Positions 1-5,004 of a DNA stretch of 5,004 bases are shown piece by piece (position 1 is the first letter of the stretch; each line of letters starts with the position of its first letter). Made by a program: the position numbers and the translations under genes. This stretch comes from Nitrospirae bacterium GWC2_57_9 (GTDB lineage Bacteria; Nitrospirota; UBA9217), in NCBI GenBank assembly GCA_001805085.1, contig MHEA01000062.1, forward strand, positions 1 through 5,004. The letters run 5' to 3'. The notes beneath the pieces are model-generated. The model was not told where the DNA came from, made no database searches, and saw only the letters and a program-made list of their open reading frames with translations.

Positions 1-1618
1 GCTCGCCGTCATCCTCGGCTTTTTTGCCTATAAAGAGCTCAGCACCATCAACAAGAGACTGCTCCTGGTCGAAACGGCCGACGACATCACGAACACGATC
101 CTCGAGGTCCGGCGGTATGAAAAGAATTTCCTCCTGTACCGGGACGAGACCAGCTTCAGAGAAACGAAGGAGTATCTCGCGAAGCTGATCGGGGACATCG
201 ACAATATCCAGGCCGAGATCATCGACGAGATCGGGAGCGGCAGTTACGAGGCGCTGCGGCGAGACATTGCGGAATTCGACCGGGTGATCGATTCGATCGC
301 CTTGAACTTCTCCTCCCAGGAGGAGCAGGCAAGCCTCGTTCGCGAGGCGGGACGGCGGATAGAGCACACGCTTGCGAGCGATGCTCTGCAGTCGTTCCTC
401 GTCCTTCGCCGGTACGAAAAGAACATCATGCTCTACCGGACCCCCGACTCCTTTGCCGTATTCAACAAGACCTACAGTAATTCCGGATTCGTGAACCGCG
501 ACGATGCCCGGCGCTACGCCATGCTCGTCGCGAAGCTCTATCGCCTGTACGAGACGGAACAGAAATCGGTCGATGGCTTGCGGAAGACCGCACGGGAGAT
601 CCAGTCCTTCACCGAGAACCTGTCGCAGAAGGAACGCATGGACATCGCGACGATCATAAAGATGTCCATCAACCTGCTCGTGATCGCCCTGGTGCTGATC
701 ATCGTCATTGGAACGATAATCAATATAAAACTCGCGAACAGCATCGCCAAGCCGATCGTCAAGCTCGAAAGGATCACGAACAAGATCAACCGCGGCGATT
801 TTTCCGAGACCATCGAGGTCAAGGGGCGCGACGAGATCGCCTCCCTCGCCTTGTCCTTCAATCAGATGGAGCTCAACCTCGATAATGCCATGACGTCGCT
901 TGAGGAGATCATTGAAAAATTGCAGCAAAAGCAGGACCAGCTCGTGGAGGCGGAGAAGCTCGCCGCGGTCGGAAAGCTGGCAGCAGGCATCGCCCACGAG
1001 ATCAACAATCCCCTGACCTCGGTCCTGACCTTCTCGAATCTCATGCTGGAACAATGCCCGCCGAGCGATCCGCGGCATGAGAAGTTGAAGCTCATGGCGC
1101 GGGAGACGAACCGGGCCAGGCACATTGTGCGCCAGCTGCTGAACTTCGGGCGGGAGATCGTGATCAACCCGGTCCAGATCAATATCAACGAGCCGGTTTC
1201 CGAGATCGTCGATTCACTTGTGGCACAGGATGCCTTCAAGGGGATAGAGCTCGAAGTCAAGCTCGGCAACGATCTTCCCGCTGTTTCCGCAGACCCCGGC
1301 CAGATCGGACAGGTCGTCATGAATATGCTGCTGAACGCCATTCACTCGATCAGGCCGCCGGGGAGGATTACCGTGTCCACCCGGTTCAGCGGAAAGAGCG
1401 TGGATGTTGTCTTTGCAGACACCGGCAAGGGCATCCCGGAAGAGTATGTCCACAAGATCTTTGATCCTTTCTTCACGACCAAGGACTCATCCAAGGGAAC
1501 AGGCTTGGGTTTGGCCGTAAGCTATGGTATTATTAAAAAACACAGAGGAGACATCGAGGTCGTAAGCGCCCCGGGCGAGGGAACGACCTTTACCGTGAGG
1601 CTGCCTGTTTATGGATAA
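1..1618 (+). CDS. Membrane sensor histidine kinase (HAMP-HisKA-HATPase_c), 5' end outside window
   Basis: Inner-membrane sensor kinase that should autophosphorylate on His and pass phosphate to the regulator encoded next. The frame is open from base 2 to the TAA at 1616-1618; 538 residues are visible and the start is missing. Numbering from the first visible residue: residues 1-10 look like the end of a first membrane helix; about 11-220 are a helical, probably periplasmic sensor; 222-244 are a second membrane helix; 245-297 are a HAMP domain (Pro250, DEIASLALSFNQM at 277-289). HisKA follows, with the H-box GIAHEINNPL and phospho-acceptor His332 (bases 995-997). The ATPase domain has an N-box around Asn445, a G1 box DTGKGIP at 473-479, an F-box FDPFFTTK at 487-494 and a G2 box GTGLGLAV at 499-506, so catalysis looks intact. 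There is no PAS or receiver domain. The sensor contains RRYEKN..LYR twice (37-47 and 136-146), as in helical four-helix-bundle/HBM-like sensors. The ligand is unknown. Confidence 0.95.
   Translation, partial: LAVILGFFAYKELSTINKRLLLVETADDITNTILEVRRYEKNFLLYRDETSFRETKEYLAKLIGDIDNIQAEIIDEIGSGSYEALRRDIAEFDRVIDSIALNFSSQEEQASLVREAGRRIEHTLASDALQSFLVLRRYEKNIMLYRTPDSFAVFNKTYSNSGFVNRDDARRYAMLVAKLYRLYETEQKSVDGLRKTAREIQSFTENLSQKERMDIATIIKMSINLLVIALVLIIVIGTIINIKLANSIAKPIVKLERITNKINRGDFSETIEVKGRDEIASLALSFNQMELNLDNAMTSLEEIIEKLQQKQDQLVEAEKLAAVGKLAAGIAHEINNPLTSVLTFSNLMLEQCPPSDPRHEKLKLMARETNRARHIVRQLLNFGREIVINPVQININEPVSEIVDSLVAQDAFKGIELEVKLGNDLPAVSADPGQIGQVVMNMLLNAIHSIRPPGRITVSTRFSGKSVDVVFADTGKGIPEEYVHKIFDPFFTTKDSSKGTGLGLAVSYGIIKKHRGDIEVVSAPGEGTTFTVRLPVYG
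110..454 (+). repeat. Duplicated RRYEKN..LYR..SF motif in the kinase sensor domain
   Basis: Two copies of a 16-residue motif lie in the sensor, encoded at 110-157 (RRYEKNFLLYRDETSF) and 407-454 (RRYEKNIMLYRTPDSF). They match at 11 of 16 residues and start 99 residues apart. Charged Arg-Arg-x-Glu-Lys segments of this kind occur on helices of four-helix-bundle sensors in chemoreceptors and kinases. Two copies suggest two stacked helical modules, as in HBM sensors. This is a protein-level repeat; the DNA of the two copies has diverged in third positions. Confidence 0.75.
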
Positions 1619-3002
1619 GTTCGAAGCGATCGTTGTTGATGATGAACCAAGCGTCTGCGAAGCCGTGAAGGCGATCCTCGAACTGGAGGGGATCGAGGTC
1701 ACCACCTTTTTGGACAGCACGGCTGCGTTCGACGAAATTAAAAAAACCTCATACGATCTTATCATCTCCGACCTGAAGATGCCGTACATGACCGGGCTCG
1801 AGCTTTACGACGCCATCCGGGAGGCGGGCGTGGAAACGGCTTTTATCATCATCACCGCCTTCGGAACGATTTCGTCCGCCGTTGATGCAGTCAAGAAAGG
1901 CGTGTACGATTACATCCCCAAGCCGTTCACCCCCGACGAGGTCCGGATCCCGGTCAGGCGGGCACTGGAGAAGCGGCGGCTCGAACGGGAGAACCTGGCG
2001 CTCCGGTCGCAGGTCGAAACGCGCTATTCTTTTTTGAGCATCATCGGGAACAGCCCTGAGATCCGCGAGACCTTCCGGGTCATGCGCCACGCGGCATCCA
2101 GCGAGAGCAATGTGCTTGTTACCGGCGAAAGCGGCACCGGCAAGGAACTGGTGGCCAGGGCGATCCATTCCAACAGCGTGCGCGTCCGCAGGAGGTTTGT
2201 GACGGTGAACTGCGGCGCGATCCCCGACGGCCTGATCGAATCGGAGCTGTTCGGGCACACCAAGGGGTCCTTCACCGGCGCGATCGCGGACAAGAGAGGG
2301 CTGGTGGAGGAGGCGGACAAGGGAACGCTGTTCCTCGACGAGATCGGCGAGCTTTCCGCTCCGCTGCAGGTCAAACTGCTGCGCGTCCTCCAGGAGGGGG
2401 AGTTCACCAGGATCGGCGAAACGCAGACGAGGAAGGTGAGCGTGCGGGTCGTGGCGGCGACCAACAAGGACCTGAAAAAAGCGATCGTTGACAAGACCTT
2501 CCGGGAAGATCTGTATTACCGCCTGAACGTGATCCCGATCGAACTGCCTCCGCTCCGGAAGCGTCAGGAGGACATCCCGCTCCTGGTGAACCACTTCATC
2601 GAGAAGCACAAGGGCAAGGCTGCAGAAAAGAAGATAGCGGGCATCGCCAAGGAGGCGATGCAGGCTCTCCTGAACTACCATTTTCCGGGAAACGTGCGGG
2701 AGCTCGAGAACTCGATCGAGTACGCGATCGCCTTCACGGCCGGACCCCTGATCCAGAAGGACGATCTTCCCCGGTACATCCTCGAGGACAAGAAGCTGGA
2801 CCAGGAAGCGCGCAAGATCCCGATCATGCCTCTCAAGGACGCCAAAGGACAGTTCGAGAAGGGCCTGATCATTGCCGCGCTCGTGGAGTCCGGCGGGAAC
2901 ATCTCCGAAGCAGCGCGGCTATTGAACGTGCATCGCCAGAACCTGCAGCAGAAGATCAGGCTGCTCGGCATCGATCTCGGGTCTATCTCGCCGGTTCGGT
3001 AG
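1611..3002 (+). CDS. NtrC/AtoC-type sigma-54-dependent response regulator
   Basis: Cytoplasmic transcription activator of 463 residues, complete. Its REC domain (about 5-118) has acidic residues Asp10, Asp11 and Glu12, phospho-acceptor Asp54 in SDLKMP, Thr82 and Lys104 (YIPKPF). The central sigma-54-interacting AAA+ domain (about 143-372) has Walker A GESGTGKE at 172-179, the sigma-54 contact loop at 219-224, Walker B FLDE at 241-244, sensor I VVAATN at 280-285, arginine-finger candidates Arg298 and Arg304, and sensor II FPGNVREL at 358-365. The loop reads GSFTGA rather than the commoner GAFTGA, a natural variant. A Fis-type helix-turn-helix lies at about 428-454 (ISEAARLLNVHRQNLQQK). The ATG lies inside the kinase stop (ATGGATAA, 8-base overlap), implying translational coupling; GTGAGG at 1595-1600 is a rather distant Shine-Dalgarno. 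The kinase is therefore its evident partner. Target promoters are not identifiable here. Confidence 0.97.
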   Translation: MDKFEAIVVDDEPSVCEAVKAILELEGIEVTTFLDSTAAFDEIKKTSYDLIISDLKMPYMTGLELYDAIREAGVETAFIIITAFGTISSAVDAVKKGVYDYIPKPFTPDEVRIPVRRALEKRRLERENLALRSQVETRYSFLSIIGNSPEIRETFRVMRHAASSESNVLVTGESGTGKELVARAIHSNSVRVRRRFVTVNCGAIPDGLIESELFGHTKGSFTGAIADKRGLVEEADKGTLFLDEIGELSAPLQVKLLRVLQEGEFTRIGETQTRKVSVRVVAATNKDLKKAIVDKTFREDLYYRLNVIPIELPPLRKRQEDIPLLVNHFIEKHKGKAAEKKIAGIAKEAMQALLNYHFPGNVRELENSIEYAIAFTAGPLIQKDDLPRYILEDKKLDQEARKIPIMPLKDAKGQFEKGLIIAALVESGGNISEAARLLNVHRQNLQQKIRLLGIDLGSISPVR

Positions 3003-3052
3003 GCAGCCAGCTCACAGACACCACAGAAAGAATCATTCCGGGTAGAGACATC

Positions 3053-3763
3053 ATGGCCGATATGCAGGGGTTGATGATAGCGTTCGCGAAGCTGCTGCTC
3101 GCCGCGGGCATCGGCGGCGCCATAGGGTTCGAGCGGGAGTCGCACGGCCAGGCCGCTGGGTTCAGGACCTACCTGATCGTCGGAACCGGTTCCTGCCTGA
3201 TGATGCTCCTCTCCCTGCATATCGAAGAGATCTATCAGCCCCTGACCGACAGGACCGTGGTCCGGCTCGACCCGGGCAGGATCGCGTCCTATGCGATCGC
3301 CAGCATGGGTTTTCTCGGCGCCGGCGCAATTATCAAAGGAAAAGGCTCGGTGCGGGGACTGACCACGGCCGCTGCGCTCTGGGCGGTCACCGGCATCGGG
3401 CTTTCCATCGGCGCCGGCCACATCCTTCCCGCAATCGCAGCCACTACCATCATCCTGTCGAGCCTCTACCTGGCCTACCCCCTCAAGGCACTGTCCCGCC
3501 GCAGGATCTTCACGGTCCTGACGGTCAAGGCGGAGAGCACGGAGGGGATCCTCGGCCGCATCACAACGCTCCTGGCTGAATACCCGGCACTCTCGGTACA
3601 GTTCATCAATTACCACAGCGATCTTGCGTCGAGGCAGGTGACCTACCGGATGCGGCTCCATCACCGGGATGAAGGACCGCGGGCATGGTCGGACATCGTC
3701 AAACGTCTTTCGGCGATGCCGGACGTGCGGCAGATCAGCTGGGAAGAGAGCGACGTGCCGTGA
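3053..3763 (+). CDS. MgtC/SapB-family membrane protein with C-terminal ACT-like domain
   Basis: Integral membrane protein of 236 residues. The N-terminal MgtC/SapB domain (about 6-143) has about five hydrophobic segments (near 6-25, 38-56, 76-95, 103-120, 123-143) and the family signatures GFERESHGQAAGFRTY (25-40) and SMGFLGAGAIIKGKGSVRGLTT (84-105). The C-terminal part (about 150-232) is soluble and alternates strand- and helix-like stretches, fitting the ACT-like domain found after the membrane part in many MgtC proteins. In Salmonella, MgtC supports growth in low Mg2+ and survival in macrophages and acts on the F1Fo ATPase. In environmental bacteria the role is mostly unknown, so magnesium adaptation here is only family inference. 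The ATG at 3053 has a weak GGGTAGAG upstream (3040-3047); Met4 (3062) or Met8 (3074) could also start it. It lies 50 bases after the regulator with no visible terminator, so co-transcription is likely. Confidence 0.93.
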   Translation: MADMQGLMIAFAKLLLAAGIGGAIGFERESHGQAAGFRTYLIVGTGSCLMMLLSLHIEEIYQPLTDRTVVRLDPGRIASYAIASMGFLGAGAIIKGKGSVRGLTTAAALWAVTGIGLSIGAGHILPAIAATTIILSSLYLAYPLKALSRRRIFTVLTVKAESTEGILGRITTLLAEYPALSVQFINYHSDLASRQVTYRMRLHHRDEGPRAWSDIVKRLSAMPDVRQISWEESDVP

Positions 3764-4016
3764 GCGAGATTAAACCATCACAGGGAGCATCCTGTTTGCA
3801 GCAGCAGGACTCTGAAGCTCCGGCTTGCGGGAGCAAAGACCTTTATTCTTCAACAGCCTGCGCGCTTATCTGTATTTCCGCTGGGTTAAACAATATATAC
3901 GTAGTGCTTTGAACCGGCTGCTTCCGATTTCTTTTCGCCGGACACGCCACAGGCTGGGGCAACCGGGACCACGCCAAGGTGCTGACGGGGGAAACAGGCG
4001 CGAGCATCAAAAAAAT
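3764..4016. other. Intergenic region without an intact gene
   Basis: No convincing complete gene on either strand. After the mgtC-like stop there are two weak hairpins: TCCTG/CAGGA (3790-3794 with 3805-3809, 10-base loop) and GCTCC/GGAGC (3817-3821 with 3830-3834, 8-base loop). The second is followed only by a broken T-rich stretch (CTTTATTCTT, 3841-3850), so a terminator is possible but poorly supported. A local AT-rich patch lies at about 3887-3903. The right part (3913-4020) holds the candidate gene remnant listed separately. Confidence 0.6.
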
Positions 4017-4020
4017 TTGA
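3913..4020 (+). pseudogene. Possible C-terminal remnant of a lost protein-coding gene
   Basis: One frame reads from just after the TGA at 3910-3912 to the TGA at 4018-4020 (35 codons). Its second half, from 3940, reads like a real protein end (GHATGWGNRDHAKVL..., ending SIKKI then stop), and most codons end in G or C like the neighbouring genes. There is no start codon with a ribosome binding site, and the frame is closed upstream, so if coding it is a broken piece. I do not recognise the family. Chance is a real alternative, because the frame is short and the local DNA is GC-rich. Confidence 0.3.
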
Positions 4021-4046
4021 CATTTAAAATAGATTGCTGGTAAAAT
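4017..4046 (+). promoter_or_regulatory. Sigma-70-type promoter of the tetR-family gene
   Basis: A perfect -35 TTGACA (4017-4022) is followed after 18 bases by TAAAAT (4041-4046), one mismatch from TATAAT. Transcription should begin near 4052-4054, inside the palindrome that follows directly. That leaves a leader of roughly 30 bases before the ATG at 4082. Confidence 0.75.
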
Positions 4047-4062
4047 CAGACCGTTCGGTCTG
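4047..4062. promoter_or_regulatory. Operator 1: palindrome at the tetR-family transcription start
   Basis: CAGACCG-TT-CGGTCTG is a perfect inverted repeat with 7-base arms and a 2-base spacer, placed directly after the -10 box and over the predicted start site. This is a classic position for TetR-type autorepression. The inner core is ACCG-N2-CGGT, which recurs in operator 2. Read as AGACC-N4-GGTCT it also resembles what I recall of the NemR box of E. coli; that comparison is from memory. Confidence 0.75.
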
Positions 4063-4067
4063 TTTTT
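4047..4067 (+). terminator. Operator 1 read as RNA: small hairpin plus T run
   Basis: On transcripts entering from the mgtC side, CAGACC-GTTC-GGTCTG can fold as a 6-bp stem with a 4-base loop, followed at once by five T (4063-4067). This resembles a short intrinsic terminator. Transcripts from the local promoter would start inside the loop region and lack the left arm, so they would escape it. The stem is short, so this is tentative. Confidence 0.3.
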
Positions 4068-4081
4068 CGGAATGGGAAATT

Positions 4082-4669
4082 ATGGCGACCAAGGGAGATG
4101 CCACACGGCAGAAGATCATCGCTGAAGCGACCCGTCTCATGCAACAGAACGGGTTCGAGGCCACGAGTATGAGCGATCTGGTCAATGCGACGGGATTGCA
4201 GAAGGGTTGTCTCTATTTTCATTTCCAGGGCAAGGATGACCTGCTGGCCGCAGTCCTGGAAAAAGCCAAGGCGGATTTTCTTCTGCTGGTGGACGGCGCC
4301 CTCTCGGGAAAGACACCGGGCGAACGGCTGGATAATTTCCTTAAAGAGGTGCTGGACTATCAGAGAAACCAGGGCATTGACTGCGGCTGCATCTTCGGCA
4401 ACACTGCTGTCGAGATGAGCAACAAGGATAAACGTATTGCGGCATTCGTGAGAGACTTGTTCGACCAATGGACGGGGAAAATACGTAAAGTCGTGAAGGC
4501 CGCGCAGCAAGCCGGCCAGGTCACGGTTGACATCCCGGCTGACGTTCTGGCTCGGCACATTATTATGTCGCTTGAAGGCGGAATCATGCTGTCGCGCCTG
4601 GAAAAAGACGAGAAGCCCTTGAAGGACTGCCTGACCGCGCTCCGGGTCGTGATCGGTTTGAAGAAGTAA
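4082..4669 (+). CDS. TetR/AcrR-family transcriptional repressor
   Basis: DNA-binding repressor of 195 residues, normal length for the family. The TetR N-terminal helix-turn-helix covers about residues 8-54 (TRQKIIAEATRLM, then SMSDLVNATGLQKGCLYFHF at 29-48, the recognition helix), followed by KDDLLAAVLEKAKA. Residues about 75-190 form the all-helical ligand-binding and dimer part. The segment DCGCIFGN (100-107) places Cys101 and Cys103 where many NemR/AcuR-like TetR proteins have a GCL(x)GN motif; in E. coli NemR the cysteine there (Cys106) senses electrophiles, so a thiol switch is an inference. Cys43 sits in the recognition helix and Cys183 near the C-terminus. The ATG at 4082 is chosen because the promoter and operator lie just upstream and GGGAAA (4074-4079) is a modest Shine-Dalgarno; the in-frame TTG at 4034 lies inside the promoter. 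It probably represses itself and the downstream reductase gene. Confidence 0.95.
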   Translation: MATKGDATRQKIIAEATRLMQQNGFEATSMSDLVNATGLQKGCLYFHFQGKDDLLAAVLEKAKADFLLLVDGALSGKTPGERLDNFLKEVLDYQRNQGIDCGCIFGNTAVEMSNKDKRIAAFVRDLFDQWTGKIRKVVKAAQQAGQVTVDIPADVLARHIIMSLEGGIMLSRLEKDEKPLKDCLTALRVVIGLKK

Positions 4670-4689
4670 TATTTTTTTGTGCTCAAACT

Positions 4690-4707
4690 AAACCGACCGG
4701 TCGGTTT
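4690..4707. promoter_or_regulatory. Operator 2: perfect 18-bp palindrome upstream of the flavodoxin-fold gene
   Basis: AAACCGACCGGTCGGTTT is a perfect palindrome with no spacer. It contains ACCG-N2-CGGT twice (4692-4701 and 4696-4705), offset by 4 bases. Bases 4695-4707 match operator 1 bases 4049-4061 at 11 of 13 positions, and by symmetry 4690-4702 do so on the other strand. It probably binds the TetR-family protein and controls the gene starting at 4826. The promoter it would block is unclear: TTGACT (4710-4715) looks like a -35 box but has no good -10 box 16-18 bases on; TTTTAT (4705-4710) could be a weak -10. Confidence 0.7.
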
Positions 4708-4737
4708 TATTGACTTGTGTATGCGAAAGGAGGCGAA

Positions 4738-4761
4738 GTGCATTATTTCACGTATTGTTGA
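4738..4761 (+). CDS. Possible seven-codon leader peptide
   Basis: AAAGGAGG at 4726-4733 is an excellent Shine-Dalgarno, stronger than that of any full gene in the window. It lies 4 bases before GTG at 4738, which opens a frame encoding MHYFTYC and then TGA (4759-4761). It lies in the leader of the flavodoxin-fold gene, downstream of operator 2. It could be a leader peptide affecting translation of the next gene, or a chance or decayed start site. Length alone gives no proof of coding. Confidence 0.25.
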   Translation: MHYFTYC

Positions 4762-4812
4762 GTACAGGAAAGCAGAGGGAACAAATCGACGTCCAATTGT
4801 ATATAACCTTCC

Positions 4813-4820
4813 AAGGAGAG
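4813..4820 (+). promoter_or_regulatory. Ribosome binding site of the flavodoxin-fold gene
   Basis: AAGGAGAG with AAGGAG at 4813-4818 and 7 bases to the ATG at 4826. It decides the start, since the same frame is open upstream to another ATG at 4721 with no comparable site before it. Confidence 0.85.
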
Positions 4821-4825
4821 CAACG

Positions 4826-5004
4826 ATGGCAAAAAAAATCATGGTTTTGAACGGCAGCCCCAGGAAAAACGGCAATACGAGCACGGTTGTGGAATGGTTT
4901 ACCGCCGGAGCGAAGGAAGCCGGAGCGACGGTGGAACTGGTCAATGTGACGGGCTTAAAAAGTAAATTCAGCGGGTGCATCGCCTGTATGGGTGCCAGAA
5001 ATCG
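4826..5004 (+). CDS. Flavodoxin-fold NAD(P)H-dependent FMN reductase-like protein, 3' end outside window
   Basis: The first 59 residues are visible. The start MAKKIMVLNGSPRKNGNT is a beta strand followed by the GSPRxxGNT loop, which binds the FMN phosphate in NADPH-dependent FMN reductase/flavodoxin-like proteins. A helix (about 18-33) and a second strand (VELVNVT, 36-42) follow, then SGCIACMGARN (49-59). Proteins of this family often have GCxxC or GCxxCxxC here; Cys51 and Cys54 are present, but the third cysteine often seen shortly after is not in the visible part. The likely role is flavin- or quinone/electrophile-directed reduction in the cytoplasm; the substrate cannot be told. It lies 156 bases after the TetR-family stop, with operator 2 between them, which suggests repressor control. 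Confidence 0.85.
   Translation, partial: MAKKIMVLNGSPRKNGNTSTVVEWFTAGAKEAGATVELVNVTGLKSKFSGCIACMGARN

Noticed and set aside
1749..2681. 310-codon open frame on the minus strand
   Set aside because: It lies wholly opposite the sigma-54 regulator, whose motifs are intact; its protein is rich in Arg, Asp and Pro with no recognisable domain, typical of an antisense shadow in GC-rich coding DNA.
2675..3664. 329-codon open frame on the minus strand
   Set aside because: It spans the end of the regulator and most of the mgtC-like gene and has no domain; the + strand genes explain the region.
3785..3803. Possible sigma-54 -24/-12 promoter near GGGAGC...TTTGC
   Set aside because: The spacing between the GG and GC elements is wrong and the -24 box matches poorly; no other TGGC-N8-TTGC-like site was found in the gaps.
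3936..4015. Riboswitch-like look (c-di-GMP-I/GEMM-like CACGC-ACAGG...GGGAC...GCCAAGG)
   Set aside because: The conserved spacing, GAAA loop and second hairpin do not fit, and it lies upstream of the promoter of the next gene, so it would not be in that mRNA.
3685..4043. Two short + strand open frames (3685-3912 and 3825-4043)
   Set aside because: The first mostly overlaps the mgtC-like 3' end out of frame; neither has a good ribosome binding site or a recognisable protein.
4034..4081. TTG at 4034 as an earlier start of the TetR-family gene
   Set aside because: It lies between the -35 and -10 boxes, upstream of the likely transcription start, and would place the operator inside the coding region.
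4671..4680. Seven-T run after the TetR-family stop as a terminator
   Set aside because: No stem-loop precedes it in the coding end, so it lacks the hairpin needed for an intrinsic terminator.
4802..4807. TATAAC as a -10 box just before the reductase gene
   Set aside because: There is no -35-like hexamer 16-18 bases upstream, and the transcript would start within the ribosome binding site.

Overview
The window looks like a GC-rich, Gram-negative chromosome. Coding regions end most codons in G or C, and there are strong AAGGAG-type ribosome binding sites. The first two genes are a sigma-54-type histidine kinase/response regulator pair of the kind plentiful in Desulfobacterota (old Deltaproteobacteria) and Nitrospirota. 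That placement is an inference from gene style; nothing here fixes the species. All genes point rightward on the + strand.

Left block (1-3763): a membrane histidine kinase whose 5' end lies outside the window, an NtrC-type sigma-54 response regulator whose ATG overlaps the kinase stop by 8 bases, and, 50 bases later, an MgtC/SapB-family membrane protein with a C-terminal regulatory-type domain. No terminator is evident between them, so they plausibly form one transcription unit. The kinase's extracytoplasmic sensor carries the same RRYEKN..LYR motif twice, 99 residues apart, suggesting a two-module helical sensor.

Gap (3764-4081): no intact gene. It holds a short open frame that reads like the C-terminal remnant of a lost protein, then a near-consensus sigma-70 promoter with a palindromic operator just after its -10 box.

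Right block (4017-5004): a TetR-family repressor gene under that promoter, then a 156-base gap with a perfect 18-base palindrome, a very strong Shine-Dalgarno in front of a seven-codon mini-ORF, and the start of a flavodoxin-fold NAD(P)H-dependent FMN reductase-like gene cut by the window end. The two palindromes share the core ACCG-N2-CGGT, once before tetR and twice in overlapping phases before the reductase gene. This suggests that the repressor controls both itself and the reductase. Repressor cysteines at a position resembling the NemR sensor cysteine make an electrophile- or redox-responsive switch a reasonable, untested hypothesis. No CRISPR array, tRNA, rRNA, insertion sequence or convincing riboswitch was seen.
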